Shown here one piece after another: positions 36,393-44,596 of a stretch of DNA of 64,000 nt (positions are counted from its first letter, which is position 1; each line of letters starts with the position of its first letter). A model generated the notes under the pieces. It was not told the origin of the DNA. It saw nothing but the letters and a program-made list of their open reading frames with translations, and made no database searches. A program made the translations under genes and the position numbers. This stretch comes from Pseudonocardia alni (lineage in GTDB: Bacteria > Actinomycetota > Actinomycetes > Mycobacteriales > Pseudonocardiaceae). The stretch covers positions 3,224,001 to 3,288,000 of the forward strand of contig NZ_PHUJ01000003.1 of NCBI RefSeq assembly GCF_002813375.1, written 5' to 3'.

Positions 36393-36977
36393 ATGGCGTC
36401 CCACTCCGAACGACGGAACGCGGGGACACGGGGACCGGGCTCGGCCCGCGACCGGGTCCTCGACGCGTACGAGACGCTGCTGATCGAGCAGGGGCCCGGT
36501 GGCGCCACCCTCGACGCGGTGGCGGCGGCGGCCGAGGTGTCCAAGGGCGGGCTGCTCTACCACTTCAACTCCAAGGAGTCGCTGGTCGGCGGCCTCCTGG
36601 AGCGGCTGCGCGAACGCAGCGCCCGGGACGCCGAGCTCATGCGCTCGGACACGGCGGGCACCGTGGCCTACTACCTGCGCACCTCGATGCCGGGCAACAC
36701 CTCGCCGGTCGGGCTGACCCGCACCTACCTCGCCACCCTGCGCATCGCCGACGGCACCACCTCCGGGGAGGCCGCACGGAGCGCGCTGGCCGACGTCGAC
36801 GCCGACGGGCTCGCCGCGCTCGGCGAGGAGATCCACGACCCGGTCGTGGCCTGGCTGGTGCAGCTCGTCGGGGACGGCCTCTACCTGCGCACCCTGACCG
36901 GGGCACCGCTCACCGGCGGGGTGTCGACCGACGAGCTGCTCGACACACTGCGGGAGCTGCTCGCCGCCCGTTCCTGA
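36393..36977 (+). CDS. TetR-family repressor of the MFS exporter
   Basis: 194 residues. Helix-turn-helix at about residues 35-65 (ATLDAVAAAAEVSKGGLLYHFNSKESL), with the GGLLYHF recognition helix typical of TetR members. The C-terminal domain includes TYLATLRIADG and IHDPVVAWLVQLVGDGLYLRTL, which resembles the TetR_C_33-type ligand domain of multidrug regulators. Divergent to the DHA2 exporter and likely its ligand-released repressor through the two operators. Confidence 0.92.
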   Translation: MASHSERRNAGTRGPGSARDRVLDAYETLLIEQGPGGATLDAVAAAAEVSKGGLLYHFNSKESLVGGLLERLRERSARDAELMRSDTAGTVAYYLRTSMPGNTSPVGLTRTYLATLRIADGTTSGEAARSALADVDADGLAALGEEIHDPVVAWLVQLVGDGLYLRTLTGAPLTGGVSTDELLDTLRELLAARS

Positions 36978-37065
36978 AACGGATGAACACATCGCGCGCA
37001 GAGCGCGTCGAACCGGTCGCGCGGGGTAGTCTCCAACCCTGCACACGCACGGGGAGGGGCCCACT

Positions 37066-37518
37066 GTGGAGGGAACCGGCGGCTATCTCGCACTGGTCGT
37101 GGTCGGAGTGGCGATCACGGTCGTCGTGGGCCAGATCCTGCTGCGCACCGGACAGCCGTTCCTGGAGGACGTCTTCCAGAACACGGAGACGTCGCACTCC
37201 ATCAACCGGCTGCTGGTGGTGCTGTTCCACCTGCTGACCCTCGGCGTCCTCGGCATGATCTCGGTGATCGACATCGAGAGCATCACCGGTGTGCAGCAGA
37301 TCGTGTTCAAGATCGGAGCCGTGCTGCTGATCGTCGGGATCGCCTACGGAGTCTCGATGCTCGTGCTGCTGCGCATCCGCGAGCGGCGCCGCCAGCAGAA
37401 GGTGTCCGCGGACATCGACCGCTCCATCGCCGAGCAGCGCCGCGGCGTCGGACGGTTCCGGCGCGGCGCGAACACCGACAGCGAGGGCCGCACCCCCGCC
37501 GACCAGCCGGAGGACTGA
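37066..37518 (+). CDS. Small membrane protein, 150 residues, unknown
   Basis: GTG start after GGGGAGGGG. Three membrane helices (GYLALVVVGVAITVVVGQIL, LLVVLFHLLTLGVLGMISVI, VFKIGAVLLIVGIAYGVSML) are followed by a basic cytoplasmic helix RIRERRRQQKVSADIDR and an acidic tail. Between helices 1 and 2 is RTGQPFLEDVFQNTETSHSI, likely external. Family function unknown; the gene is alone on its strand here. Confidence 0.72.
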   Translation: MEGTGGYLALVVVGVAITVVVGQILLRTGQPFLEDVFQNTETSHSINRLLVVLFHLLTLGVLGMISVIDIESITGVQQIVFKIGAVLLIVGIAYGVSMLVLLRIRERRRQQKVSADIDRSIAEQRRGVGRFRRGANTDSEGRTPADQPED

Positions 37519-37526
37519 CCCCGGGC

Positions 37527-37805
37527 TCAACCGGGGCCTCCGGGCAGGCCGGCCACCGCGTCGGCGAGACCGTCGCCGTCGAGGTCGGTCCAGAACTCCG
37601 GACCCCGTCCCGTGTCGACGACGAGCGTCTCCGCCACGCCGTCGCCGTCGGCGTCGCGGGCGGCGGGCCCGGACACCGGGACCGATCCCGCGACGCCGGA
37701 CCGGGCCCGCGGCACCCGCACCCACCAGGGGACGGGCAGCGCCGCCGCGACCACCGCACCCGCCAGGACCGTGCTCCCGGCCGGTACCGGCGGCTCAGCA
37801 CGCAC
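37527..37805 (-). CDS. Small protein with membrane segment and two DxDGDG motifs
   Basis: 92 residues from a GTG that overlaps the upstream gene's stop by 11 nt and follows GGAGGC. One hydrophobic segment (TVLAGAVVAAALPVPWWV) precedes two EF-hand/FG-GAP-like acidic loops, DADGDGVAETLVVD and DLDGDGLADAV, which look able to bind calcium. The frame above this start is non-coding. It is translationally coupled to the 220-residue membrane protein, so the two probably work together. Function unknown. Confidence 0.68.
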   Translation of the reverse strand: MRAEPPVPAGSTVLAGAVVAAALPVPWWVRVPRARSGVAGSVPVSGPAARDADGDGVAETLVVDTGRGPEFWTDLDGDGLADAVAGLPGGPG

Positions 37806-38457
37806 GGGACGCCTCCGGCAGCCCGCGGTCGGCGTCGGAGATCCGGCGCAGCAGCTCGTGGTCCGCGGCGAGCAGCACCGCGTCGCGCACCCGCCGGGCC
37901 AGCGCACGGTCCCGGGCGGAGCGGACCACCCGCACCCGGGCCGCGACGAGCGCACCCACCAGCAGGACGAGCCCCGCGAGGGCGGGCAGCACCCCGGGAC
38001 CCCCGGCCGGGAGCACCCGGGCGCCGGCCGCGAGGACCGACGCCACCCATACCGCCGATCCGGACAGGACCGCCCCGGACCACGCCCCGCGTTCCCGGCC
38101 CGGTGCGACGGCGAGCACCCGGCCCGCCGCGGCGACGAGAGCCCCGCCACACGACGGTGACGGACCGTGAGTGACATGCGTCACGTGCGCGCTCGGATGC
38201 CGCAGTGCGGCTGCGGCCGCACGGCGGCGCAGGACCGGCCCGCTGCGGCGCGCCCAGGCGTCGTCGAGGGTGCGGGCGGGACCGTCGAGTGCGGCCGTCC
38301 ACCACCGGACGTCGCCGGCCCGCCCCGCGCGCCGGGCCGCGTCCGCCGTCAGGCCGTCGACCTGCACCGACAACGTCGCCAGAAGATCGGCGCGGGCCTG
38401 GTCGAGCGCGGTGCGCAGCGGCGGTCCGATGCTGCCCGACAGCGGTTCCCGGTCCAT
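37795..38457 (-). CDS. Membrane protein of unknown function, 220 residues
   Basis: ATG start MDREPLSGSIGPPL. The first half is a soluble helical region (ALDQARADLLATLSVQVDGL, WWTAALDGPARTLDDAWARR). Two or three membrane helices follow (SGSAVWVASVLAAGARVL, LPALAGLVLLVGALVAARV). The C-terminus is ARDRALARRVRDAVLLAADHEL, charged and helical. The overlap with the DxDGDG gene suggests a two-gene operon. I do not recognise a family. Confidence 0.65.
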   Translation of the reverse strand: MDREPLSGSIGPPLRTALDQARADLLATLSVQVDGLTADAARRAGRAGDVRWWTAALDGPARTLDDAWARRSGPVLRRRAAAAALRHPSAHVTHVTHGPSPSCGGALVAAAGRVLAVAPGRERGAWSGAVLSGSAVWVASVLAAGARVLPAGGPGVLPALAGLVLLVGALVAARVRVVRSARDRALARRVRDAVLLAADHELLRRISDADRGLPEASRAC

Positions 38458-38709
38458 GCCGGACAGTGTCGGAGGGACCGCTCCCGGGTGGATCCGTAGG
38501 ACTGCGCAGCGGACCCGGGTAATCGTCGTCCCTTCTCATGGGCAAGGCTGAACCGCAGCGTGGACACGGACGAATCAGCCGACCGGGGCAACCCCACGGG
38601 CTCCAGGGACGTCCACTGATCGGGCAATACCGAAGACGCCCGACACCAGAACCGCAACCGGGCCGTGATCGCGTCGTTGGACGAGTAAGCGGACCTGTAT
38701 GGAGGAAGT

Positions 38710-39675
38710 GTGAGCGCCGTTACGCCCGCCCGCCCGACCGTCACGCCCGATGCGAGCGCCCCCGCGCGCCCCGGGCGTCAGAACGGTGCCGGTGCCGGAC
38801 AGTCGCCGTTCCCGGCGAGCCCTGCCCGACCCGGCGGGCGCGCTCCGCTGGCGCCGCAGCCGGAGGGACCCGAGGGCTTCCGCCGCCCGCGGCCCCGCCC
38901 GGCTCCGCGCCGCAGCGCGAACCCGGCGGTGTCGGTGATCGTGCCGACCCGCAACGAGGCCCGGAACCTGGAGATCGTGCTTCCGGCCATCGCCGCGGTG
39001 CGCCCGGCCGTGCACGAGGTCATCGTCGTCGACGGCAACTCGACCGACAACACGGTCGCCGTCGCGCGGCGCACGCTGCCCTGGGCGCGCGTCATCACCC
39101 AGACCCGCAAGGGCAAGGGCAACGCGATGGCCTGCGGCTTCACCGCCGCGACCGGTGACGTCATCGTCATGTTCGACGCCGACGGCTCGGCCGACCCGAA
39201 CGAGATCCCGGCCTTCGTGAACGCGCTGGTCAAGGGCGCCGACTTCGCCAAGGGCAGCCGGTTCTGCAAGGGCGGCGGCTCGGACGACATCACGCTGCTG
39301 CGCAAGTCCGGCAACGCCGGCCTGAACACCGTCGCGAACCGGCTGTTCGGCACGCGGTACTCCGACCTCTGCTACGGCTACAACGCCTTCTGGGCCGACC
39401 TGCTCCCGCAGCTCGAGCTCCCGGACCCGGCCGCGCCGCAGCCCGAGGACGGCTCGATGCTCTGGGGCGACGGTTTCGAGATCGAGACCGTGCTCAACTG
39501 CCGCGTCGCGGCCGCCGACCTGACGATCACCGAGGTGCCGTCGGTCGAGCGCGAGCGCATGTTCGGCGAGACCAACCTGCGGACCTTCGCCGACGGCACG
39601 CGCGTGCTGCGTACCCTGATGGCCGAGCACCGTCGCATGGAGCAGCGCCGCAAGGCGTCCGGCTACGCCCGCTGA
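38710..39675 (+). CDS. Family 2 glycosyltransferase, DPM/dolichyl-P-glucosyltransferase-like
   Basis: 321 residues from GTG. The first 70 residues are Pro/Arg-rich and disordered. The GT-A core has SVIVPTRNEARNLEIVLP, EVIVVDGNSTDNTVAVARR, and the DxD-type metal motif in VIVMFDADGSADPNEI, then FAKGSRFCKGGGSDDIT and YGYNAFWADLL. It probably transfers a sugar from NDP-sugar to a lipid or glycan acceptor at the membrane; no membrane helix is seen. Next to a second GT2 gene 56 nt downstream, probably an operon. Confidence 0.88.
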   Translation: MSAVTPARPTVTPDASAPARPGRQNGAGAGQSPFPASPARPGGRAPLAPQPEGPEGFRRPRPRPAPRRSANPAVSVIVPTRNEARNLEIVLPAIAAVRPAVHEVIVVDGNSTDNTVAVARRTLPWARVITQTRKGKGNAMACGFTAATGDVIVMFDADGSADPNEIPAFVNALVKGADFAKGSRFCKGGGSDDITLLRKSGNAGLNTVANRLFGTRYSDLCYGYNAFWADLLPQLELPDPAAPQPEDGSMLWGDGFEIETVLNCRVAAADLTITEVPSVERERMFGETNLRTFADGTRVLRTLMAEHRRMEQRRKASGYAR

Positions 39676-39731
39676 CGCTGCTCCCACCGGCCGCCCCCGC
39701 CGGTCCGCAGCCCCATGAGGAGCGATTGCAC

Positions 39732-40730
39732 GTGAGCGCCCTGCCGACCGCCACCGTGGTCGTCTGCGTCTACACCGAGAAGCGCTGGTTCGACATCAAG
39801 GCCGCCGTCGACTCGGTCCTCGACCAGGACGTGACCCCGCTGGAGACGATCGTCGTCGTCGACCACAACGAACGCCTGCGCGAGCGGGCCGAACGCGAGT
39901 TCGGGCCGCTCGGGGTGGTCGTCGTCGCGAACGACAAGAAGCAGGGCCTGTCCGGCGCCCGCAACACCGCGGTCGAGCTGGCCTCCGGTGAGGTCGTCGT
40001 CTTCCTCGACGACGACGCCGCGGCCCGCCCCGGCTGGCTGCACGCGCTCCTCGCCCCGTACGAGGACCCGGACGTCATCGGCGTCGGCGGGGTCGCGCAC
40101 CCGAAGTGGCCCGACGGGCGTCCGCGGACGCTGCCCGGTGCCGCTCCCGGGGACCCGAACGCCACCGGTGAGCTCGACTGGGTCGTCGGCTGCACCTACA
40201 CCGGCCAGCCCACCGAGCGTGCCGAGATGCGCAACCTCATGGGCTGCAACATGTCCCTGCGCGCCGAGGTGTTCACCCGCGTCGGCGGGTTCGCCGAGGA
40301 CATGGGCCGGATCGGCAAGAACCCGCTGGGCTGCGAGGAGACCGAGCTCTGCATCCGGGCCCGGCAGGCCTACGTCGCCGACGGCCGGAACCCGCGCATC
40401 CTGTTCGAGCCGCGCGCCGCCGTCGACCACCGGGTGTCCGACGACCGCGTCTCCTGGCGCTACCTGCTGCGCCGCGGCTGGGCCGAGGGCATCTCCAAGG
40501 CCGCCGTGTCCAAGGTCGTCGGGACCGGGGACTCGCTGTCCACCGAGAGCAGCTACACGATGAAGGTGCTGCCCGCGGGCGTGATCCGCGAGGCGAAGGA
40601 GCGCAACGCCGCCTCCGCCGCCGCGATCGTCGCCTGCTTCGGCGTCACCGCCGCCGGCTACGTCCGCGGCCGGCTGCCCGGCGCGACCGCCCACGTGCGG
40701 CTGCCCGCGGGCCGGAACACCGGTGCCTGA
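39732..40730 (+). CDS. Family 2 glycosyltransferase, second of pair
   Basis: 332 residues. The GTG at 39732 is preferred over a TTG at 39726 because GAGGAG then lies 9 nt upstream. TATVVVCVYTEKRW starts the GT-A fold; VIVFLDDD-type acidic motif is present as GEVVVFLDDDAAARPGWL, and NMSLRAEVFTRVGGFAED with GCEETELCIRAR are typical of GT2 enzymes that make cell-surface glycans. The C-terminal region AAIVACFGVTAAGYVRG may be a weak membrane contact. The trmB GTG overlaps its stop by 8 nt. Confidence 0.88.
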   Translation: MSALPTATVVVCVYTEKRWFDIKAAVDSVLDQDVTPLETIVVVDHNERLRERAEREFGPLGVVVVANDKKQGLSGARNTAVELASGEVVVFLDDDAAARPGWLHALLAPYEDPDVIGVGGVAHPKWPDGRPRTLPGAAPGDPNATGELDWVVGCTYTGQPTERAEMRNLMGCNMSLRAEVFTRVGGFAEDMGRIGKNPLGCEETELCIRARQAYVADGRNPRILFEPRAAVDHRVSDDRVSWRYLLRRGWAEGISKAAVSKVVGTGDSLSTESSYTMKVLPAGVIREAKERNAASAAAIVACFGVTAAGYVRGRLPGATAHVRLPAGRNTGA

Positions 40731-41535
40731 CCGGGCCACCGCCCCGGAGACCCCGCACCCGCACGACACCCGGATCCGCTCCTACGTCCACCAGCGTGTC
40801 CGGCTCTCCGAGGGCCAGCAGTCCGCCTGGGACCGGCTGTGGTCGACGTGGGGTTCCGAGGTCGACGACGTCGTGGCGGCCGGGGTCTGGGACCCGGCGG
40901 CGATGTTCGGCCGGACCGCGCCGCTCGTGCTGGAGATCGGGTCCGGCATGGGCGAGACGACGGCGTCGCTCGCGACGGCCGAGCCGGGGATCGACCACGT
41001 GGCCGTCGAGGTCTTCGAGCCCGGCCTGGCCCAGCTGCTCATGCGGATCGAGCAGGGCGGCCTGACCAACCAGCGGCTGTTGCGCGGCGACGCCGTCGAG
41101 CTCCTGAGCCGGGTCGTCCCGCCCGCGTCGCTGGACGGGCTGCGCATCTTCTTCCCCGACCCGTGGCCCAAGCGGCGCCACCACAAGCGCCGGTTGATCC
41201 AGCCGGAGTTCGCCGCTCTGGCGGCGTCACGGCTGCGCCCGGGCGGGCTGCTCCACCTGGCCACCGACTGGCCGCACTACGCCGAGCAGATGCGCCGGGT
41301 GGTCTCCGCGGAGCCGTCGCTGCGCCCGGACGACCACTTCCCGCTCCGTCCGGACGGCTGGCAGGACCGTCCGTCGTGGCGTCCGGTCACCAAGTTCGAG
41401 GACCGGGCCCGGCTGGAGGGACGACCGGTTCGTGACCTGCTGTACGTCGCCGACCACGCCCCCGGCACCGGTGACACACGGAGAGTGACCGACTACGGTC
41501 GGGAGCACCCCCGATCCGGATCCCCACCCGAGTGA
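40723..41535 (+). CDS. trmB: tRNA (guanine-N7-)-methyltransferase
   Basis: 270 residues from GTG. TrmB signatures: IRSYVHQRVRLSEGQQSAWD, LVLEIGSGMGETTASLA (SAM motif I), LLRGDAVELL, and the invariant IFFPDPWPKRRHHKRRLIQPEF. TKFEDRARLEG near the C-terminus is the final tRNA-binding motif. It methylates G46 in the variable loop of tRNAs using SAM. The GTG is embedded in the preceding gene's end, so translation is coupled to the glycosyltransferase. Confidence 0.96.
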   Translation: MPDRATAPETPHPHDTRIRSYVHQRVRLSEGQQSAWDRLWSTWGSEVDDVVAAGVWDPAAMFGRTAPLVLEIGSGMGETTASLATAEPGIDHVAVEVFEPGLAQLLMRIEQGGLTNQRLLRGDAVELLSRVVPPASLDGLRIFFPDPWPKRRHHKRRLIQPEFAALAASRLRPGGLLHLATDWPHYAEQMRRVVSAEPSLRPDDHFPLRPDGWQDRPSWRPVTKFEDRARLEGRPVRDLLYVADHAPGTGDTRRVTDYGREHPRSGSPPE

Positions 41536-41551
41536 CCCCCGAAGGACGCCC

Positions 41552-43426
41552 GTGACGACGGTGGAGCACGGCAAGAACTCGCACCCCGCCCCCGCGGCAC
41601 CGAAGCGGCCGGTCGACCGACCGCCCGGCTTCCGGCCGAGCCCGACGCCCCGCCCGATGACGGGCCCGCCGCTGGGCGCCCCGTCGGGTCCGGGTCAGGG
41701 GCCCGGCCCGGTGTCCGGGGAGTCCGGCGCGGAGCGGTCCGGCCGGTCGGTGTCGATGGTCCCGCTGGTCGGTCCGGTCGAGGGCCCCGTGCAGGCCACC
41801 ACCGCCGTGGCGCGGCCCGGGGTGGAGACGACGACCGTCGTCGACCGGTCGCGGGTGCGGCAGGCTCCGCCACGGGAGCAGGGCCCGTCGCGGGAACAGG
41901 GGCCGGGCGGGTCCGGGCCGCTGCGGGACCCGCAGGCTCCGGCCGAGCGGGCCACGGTCGCGACGCCGCTGCCGGAGCGCACGACCGTCGCGACCCCGGT
42001 CCCGGGAACGGCCCAGGCCCCCGGAACCACCCCCGGCTCCGGAACCACCCCGGCCCCGGGATCGCAGCGCCCGGCCGCGGGGAGCCGCGAGCACGTCCTC
42101 AACCGGGTCGACGGCCCGGGCGCCGCGACCGCGGTCGTCCGCGTCGCGCCCCCGGCGGAGTACCGCACCGCACGGCCGGTGGAGGGCCGTGGCGCGCCGT
42201 CGGCCGGGAGCCGCACCGCGCCCCCGGCCGAGGCCACCGGTGGCTGCCCGGTCACCGGGCACGGACGCTCCGGCGGACACCCGCCGCCCCCCGGCGTCGC
42301 CGACGAGCGGGACCCCGCCCCCGTCGACCCGGCCGTGGCCGAGGAGTTCCTGCGCCAGGTGTACGCCGAGACCGAGCCGGGCGTCCCGCTGCCGGAGCGG
42401 CTGCGCCAGGTCCGCGCCGAGATCGACCGGGTCGGCACCTACACTCACACCACGCACGAGCTGGTCTTCGGCACCCGGGTGGCCTGGCGGAACTCCGCGC
42501 GCTGCATCGGGCGCCTGTACTGGCAGTCGCTGCAGGTCCGCGACCTGCGCCACCTGAACGACCCGGCCGACATCGCGCAGGAGAGCGTCGGGCACCTGCG
42601 CGCCGCCACCCGCGGCGGGAAGATCCGTTCGACGATGACGGTGTTCGCGCCGGACGCCCCGGGGCGTCCCGGCCCGCGGATCCGTAACGACCAGCTCGTC
42701 CGCTACGCCGGGCACCGCAACCCCGACGGCACCGTCACCGGGGACCCGGGGCAGGCCGACTTCACCGACCACGTCGTCGGGATGGGGTGGCCGCGACCGC
42801 AGCCGGCGGGCCGGTTCGACGTGCTGCCGCTGCTGATCACCGGCCCGGACGGGCGGTCCCGGCTGTTCGACGTCCCGCCGGACGCCGTGCACGAGGTCCC
42901 GCTGCGCCACCCCGAGCACCCCTGGTTCGCCCGGCTCGGGCTGCGCTGGCACTCGGTGCCCGCCATCAGCAACATGCCGCTGGAGATCGGCGGGGTCGTG
43001 TACCCGGCCGCCCCGTTCAACGGCTGGTACCTCGACACCGAGGTCGGCGCCCGCAACCTCGCCGACACCGACCGCTACGACCTGCTGCCCGAGATCGCGA
43101 AACGGCTCGGGCTCGACACCCGGTCGGTGCGCACGATGTGGCGGGACCGGGCGATGGTCGAGCTGGTCCGCGCGGTCACCTACTCCTTCGACGCCGACGG
43201 CGTCACCATGGCCGACCACCACAGCGAGGCCGAGCGGTTCATGACCTTCCTGGCGAAGGAGGAGGCCGCGGGACGGCGCTGCCCGGCCGACTGGAGCTGG
43301 ATCGTGCCGCCGATGTCGGGCTCGCAGACCCCGGTCTTCCACCGCTACTACGACGAGCCCGACCCGGATCTGCGGCCGGCGTTCCTGGAGCCGCACGGGC
43401 TGCGGCCCCGCGACGACCAGGGCTGA
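41552..43426 (+). CDS. nos: Bacterial nitric oxide synthase oxygenase with long disordered N-terminus
   Basis: 624 residues from GTG. From about residue 260 the protein is a NOS oxygenase: EEFLRQVYAE, THELVFGTRVAWRNSARCIGR (proximal heme Cys C318), LRAATRGGKIRSTMTVF, HSVPAISNMPLEIGG with Glu for arginine binding, and VPPMSGSQTPVFHRYY at the pterin site. It oxidises L-arginine to citrulline and NO with a separate reductase; no reductase domain is fused. Bacterial NOSs are normally about 350-400 residues, so the first 255, rich in Pro, Gly, Thr and Arg, are extra. A GGCPVTGH segment precedes the domain. Confidence 0.93.
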   Translation: MTTVEHGKNSHPAPAAPKRPVDRPPGFRPSPTPRPMTGPPLGAPSGPGQGPGPVSGESGAERSGRSVSMVPLVGPVEGPVQATTAVARPGVETTTVVDRSRVRQAPPREQGPSREQGPGGSGPLRDPQAPAERATVATPLPERTTVATPVPGTAQAPGTTPGSGTTPAPGSQRPAAGSREHVLNRVDGPGAATAVVRVAPPAEYRTARPVEGRGAPSAGSRTAPPAEATGGCPVTGHGRSGGHPPPPGVADERDPAPVDPAVAEEFLRQVYAETEPGVPLPERLRQVRAEIDRVGTYTHTTHELVFGTRVAWRNSARCIGRLYWQSLQVRDLRHLNDPADIAQESVGHLRAATRGGKIRSTMTVFAPDAPGRPGPRIRNDQLVRYAGHRNPDGTVTGDPGQADFTDHVVGMGWPRPQPAGRFDVLPLLITGPDGRSRLFDVPPDAVHEVPLRHPEHPWFARLGLRWHSVPAISNMPLEIGGVVYPAAPFNGWYLDTEVGARNLADTDRYDLLPEIAKRLGLDTRSVRTMWRDRAMVELVRAVTYSFDADGVTMADHHSEAERFMTFLAKEEAAGRRCPADWSWIVPPMSGSQTPVFHRYYDEPDPDLRPAFLEPHGLRPRDDQG

Positions 43427-43433
43427 GGGCCGT

Positions 43434-43883
43434 TCAGGGCCGGGCGGTGACCGGGCTCAGGCCCGGCACCTGCCGGGTGCGGCCCCGGAACTCGGCGACG
43501 ACCGTCCCGTCGTCGGCGCGGACGGTGACGTCGTAGAGCCCGGACCGGCCGCTCGCGGCCCGCTCGACCGCCTCGGCGGTGAGGACGTCGCCCTCGTGCG
43601 CCGGGCGCAGGAACGCGATGTCCGCGCCGCTGGCCAGGGCGGAGACGCCGTGGGAGTTGCTGGCGTAGGCCATCGCGGTGTCGGCGAACAGGAACAGGTA
43701 GCCGCCGTGGCAGACGCCGTGCCCGTTGACCTGCTCGGGGCGGACGGTCATGGTCGCCGTCGCCCGTCCGGGGGTGACCGCGACGACGTCGACCCCCGCC
43801 GCACGGCTCGCCCGGTCGCCGTCGCGCATGATCTCGGCGGTCCGGGTGGCGAGCTGCTCCGGCCCGGTCGGTGGGTTCTCCAT
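43434..43883 (-). CDS. PaaI-type hotdog thioesterase
   Basis: 149 residues from MENPPTGPEQL; a start three codons upstream (METVP) is possible. The hotdog signature NGHGVCHGGYLFLFADTAMAYASN has the HGG and Asp pattern of PaaI acyl-CoA thioesterases, with FLRPAHEGDVLTAEA and GLYDVTVRADDGTVVAEFRG completing the fold. PaaI hydrolyses hydroxylated phenylacetyl-CoA intermediates in phenylacetate degradation, but no paa genes are near, so the acyl group is uncertain. Convergent to nos. Confidence 0.88.
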   Translation of the reverse strand: MENPPTGPEQLATRTAEIMRDGDRASRAAGVDVVAVTPGRATATMTVRPEQVNGHGVCHGGYLFLFADTAMAYASNSHGVSALASGADIAFLRPAHEGDVLTAEAVERAASGRSGLYDVTVRADDGTVVAEFRGRTRQVPGLSPVTARP

Positions 43884-43950
43884 GGGGACAGTCTCACCCG
43901 CGTGGGCGCCGGGCCGGGCGGGCGGGGCGACGGCGGCTAGGCTCCCCGGC

Positions 43951-44595
43951 ATGAGCAGCGGGACGGGGCAACACGGACGCGGCGTTCCGACGGGCCCGCA
44001 GGAGCGCGTGCTGCTGGTGTGGGACGCGCCCAACATGGACATGAGCCTCGGTTCGCTGCTCGGCGCCCGCCCCACCTCGGCCTACCGTCCGCGGTTCGAC
44101 GCCGTCGGCCGCTGGCTGCTCGACCTCGCCGGCCCCGAGGCCGAGGCCGAGGCGTGTGTATTCACCAACGTCGCCCCGGGCAGCATCGACATCGTCCGGC
44201 CCTGGGTCGAGGCCCTGCGCAACGTGGGTTTCGCCGTCTTCGCCAAGCCGAAGACCAGCGAGGACTCCGACGTCGACGACGACATGCTCGCCCACATCGG
44301 CATGCGCTCGGCCGAGGGCAGGCTGCGCCACGTCGTCGTCGCCTCGGGGGACGGGCGGGCGTTCCGGGAGCCGCTGGAGAAGCTCATCGAGGTCGGCACC
44401 GACGTCACGGTGATCGGCTTCCGCGAGTACGCCGGGTTCGCGCTGGCCTCGGAGACGCTGTCGTTCCTCGACCTCGAGGACATCGACGGCGTGTTCCGCG
44501 AGCCGCTGCCGCGCGTCTCGCTGGAGACCCTGCCCGACGAGGGCGCCTGGCTGCCGCCGTTCCGGTCGCTGCGCTCGCTGCTCGACCGCCGCTGA
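43951..44595 (+). CDS. NYN-domain (LabA-like PIN-fold) putative RNase
   Basis: 214 residues from ATG. RVLLVWDAPNMDMSLGSLLG starts the NYN fold with D26 and the Asn/Asp that bind metal. KPKTSEDSDVDDDMLAHIGM carries the central Asp cluster and HVVVASGDGRAFREPLEKL the third acidic motif, matching PIN-like nucleases. The last 30 residues (LPDEGAWLPPFRSL) are conserved-looking and specific. Likely a single-strand RNA nuclease; target unknown. The next gene starts 1 nt after its stop. Confidence 0.85.
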   Translation: MSSGTGQHGRGVPTGPQERVLLVWDAPNMDMSLGSLLGARPTSAYRPRFDAVGRWLLDLAGPEAEAEACVFTNVAPGSIDIVRPWVEALRNVGFAVFAKPKTSEDSDVDDDMLAHIGMRSAEGRLRHVVVASGDGRAFREPLEKLIEVGTDVTVIGFREYAGFALASETLSFLDLEDIDGVFREPLPRVSLETLPDEGAWLPPFRSLRSLLDRR

Positions 44596-44596
44596 C

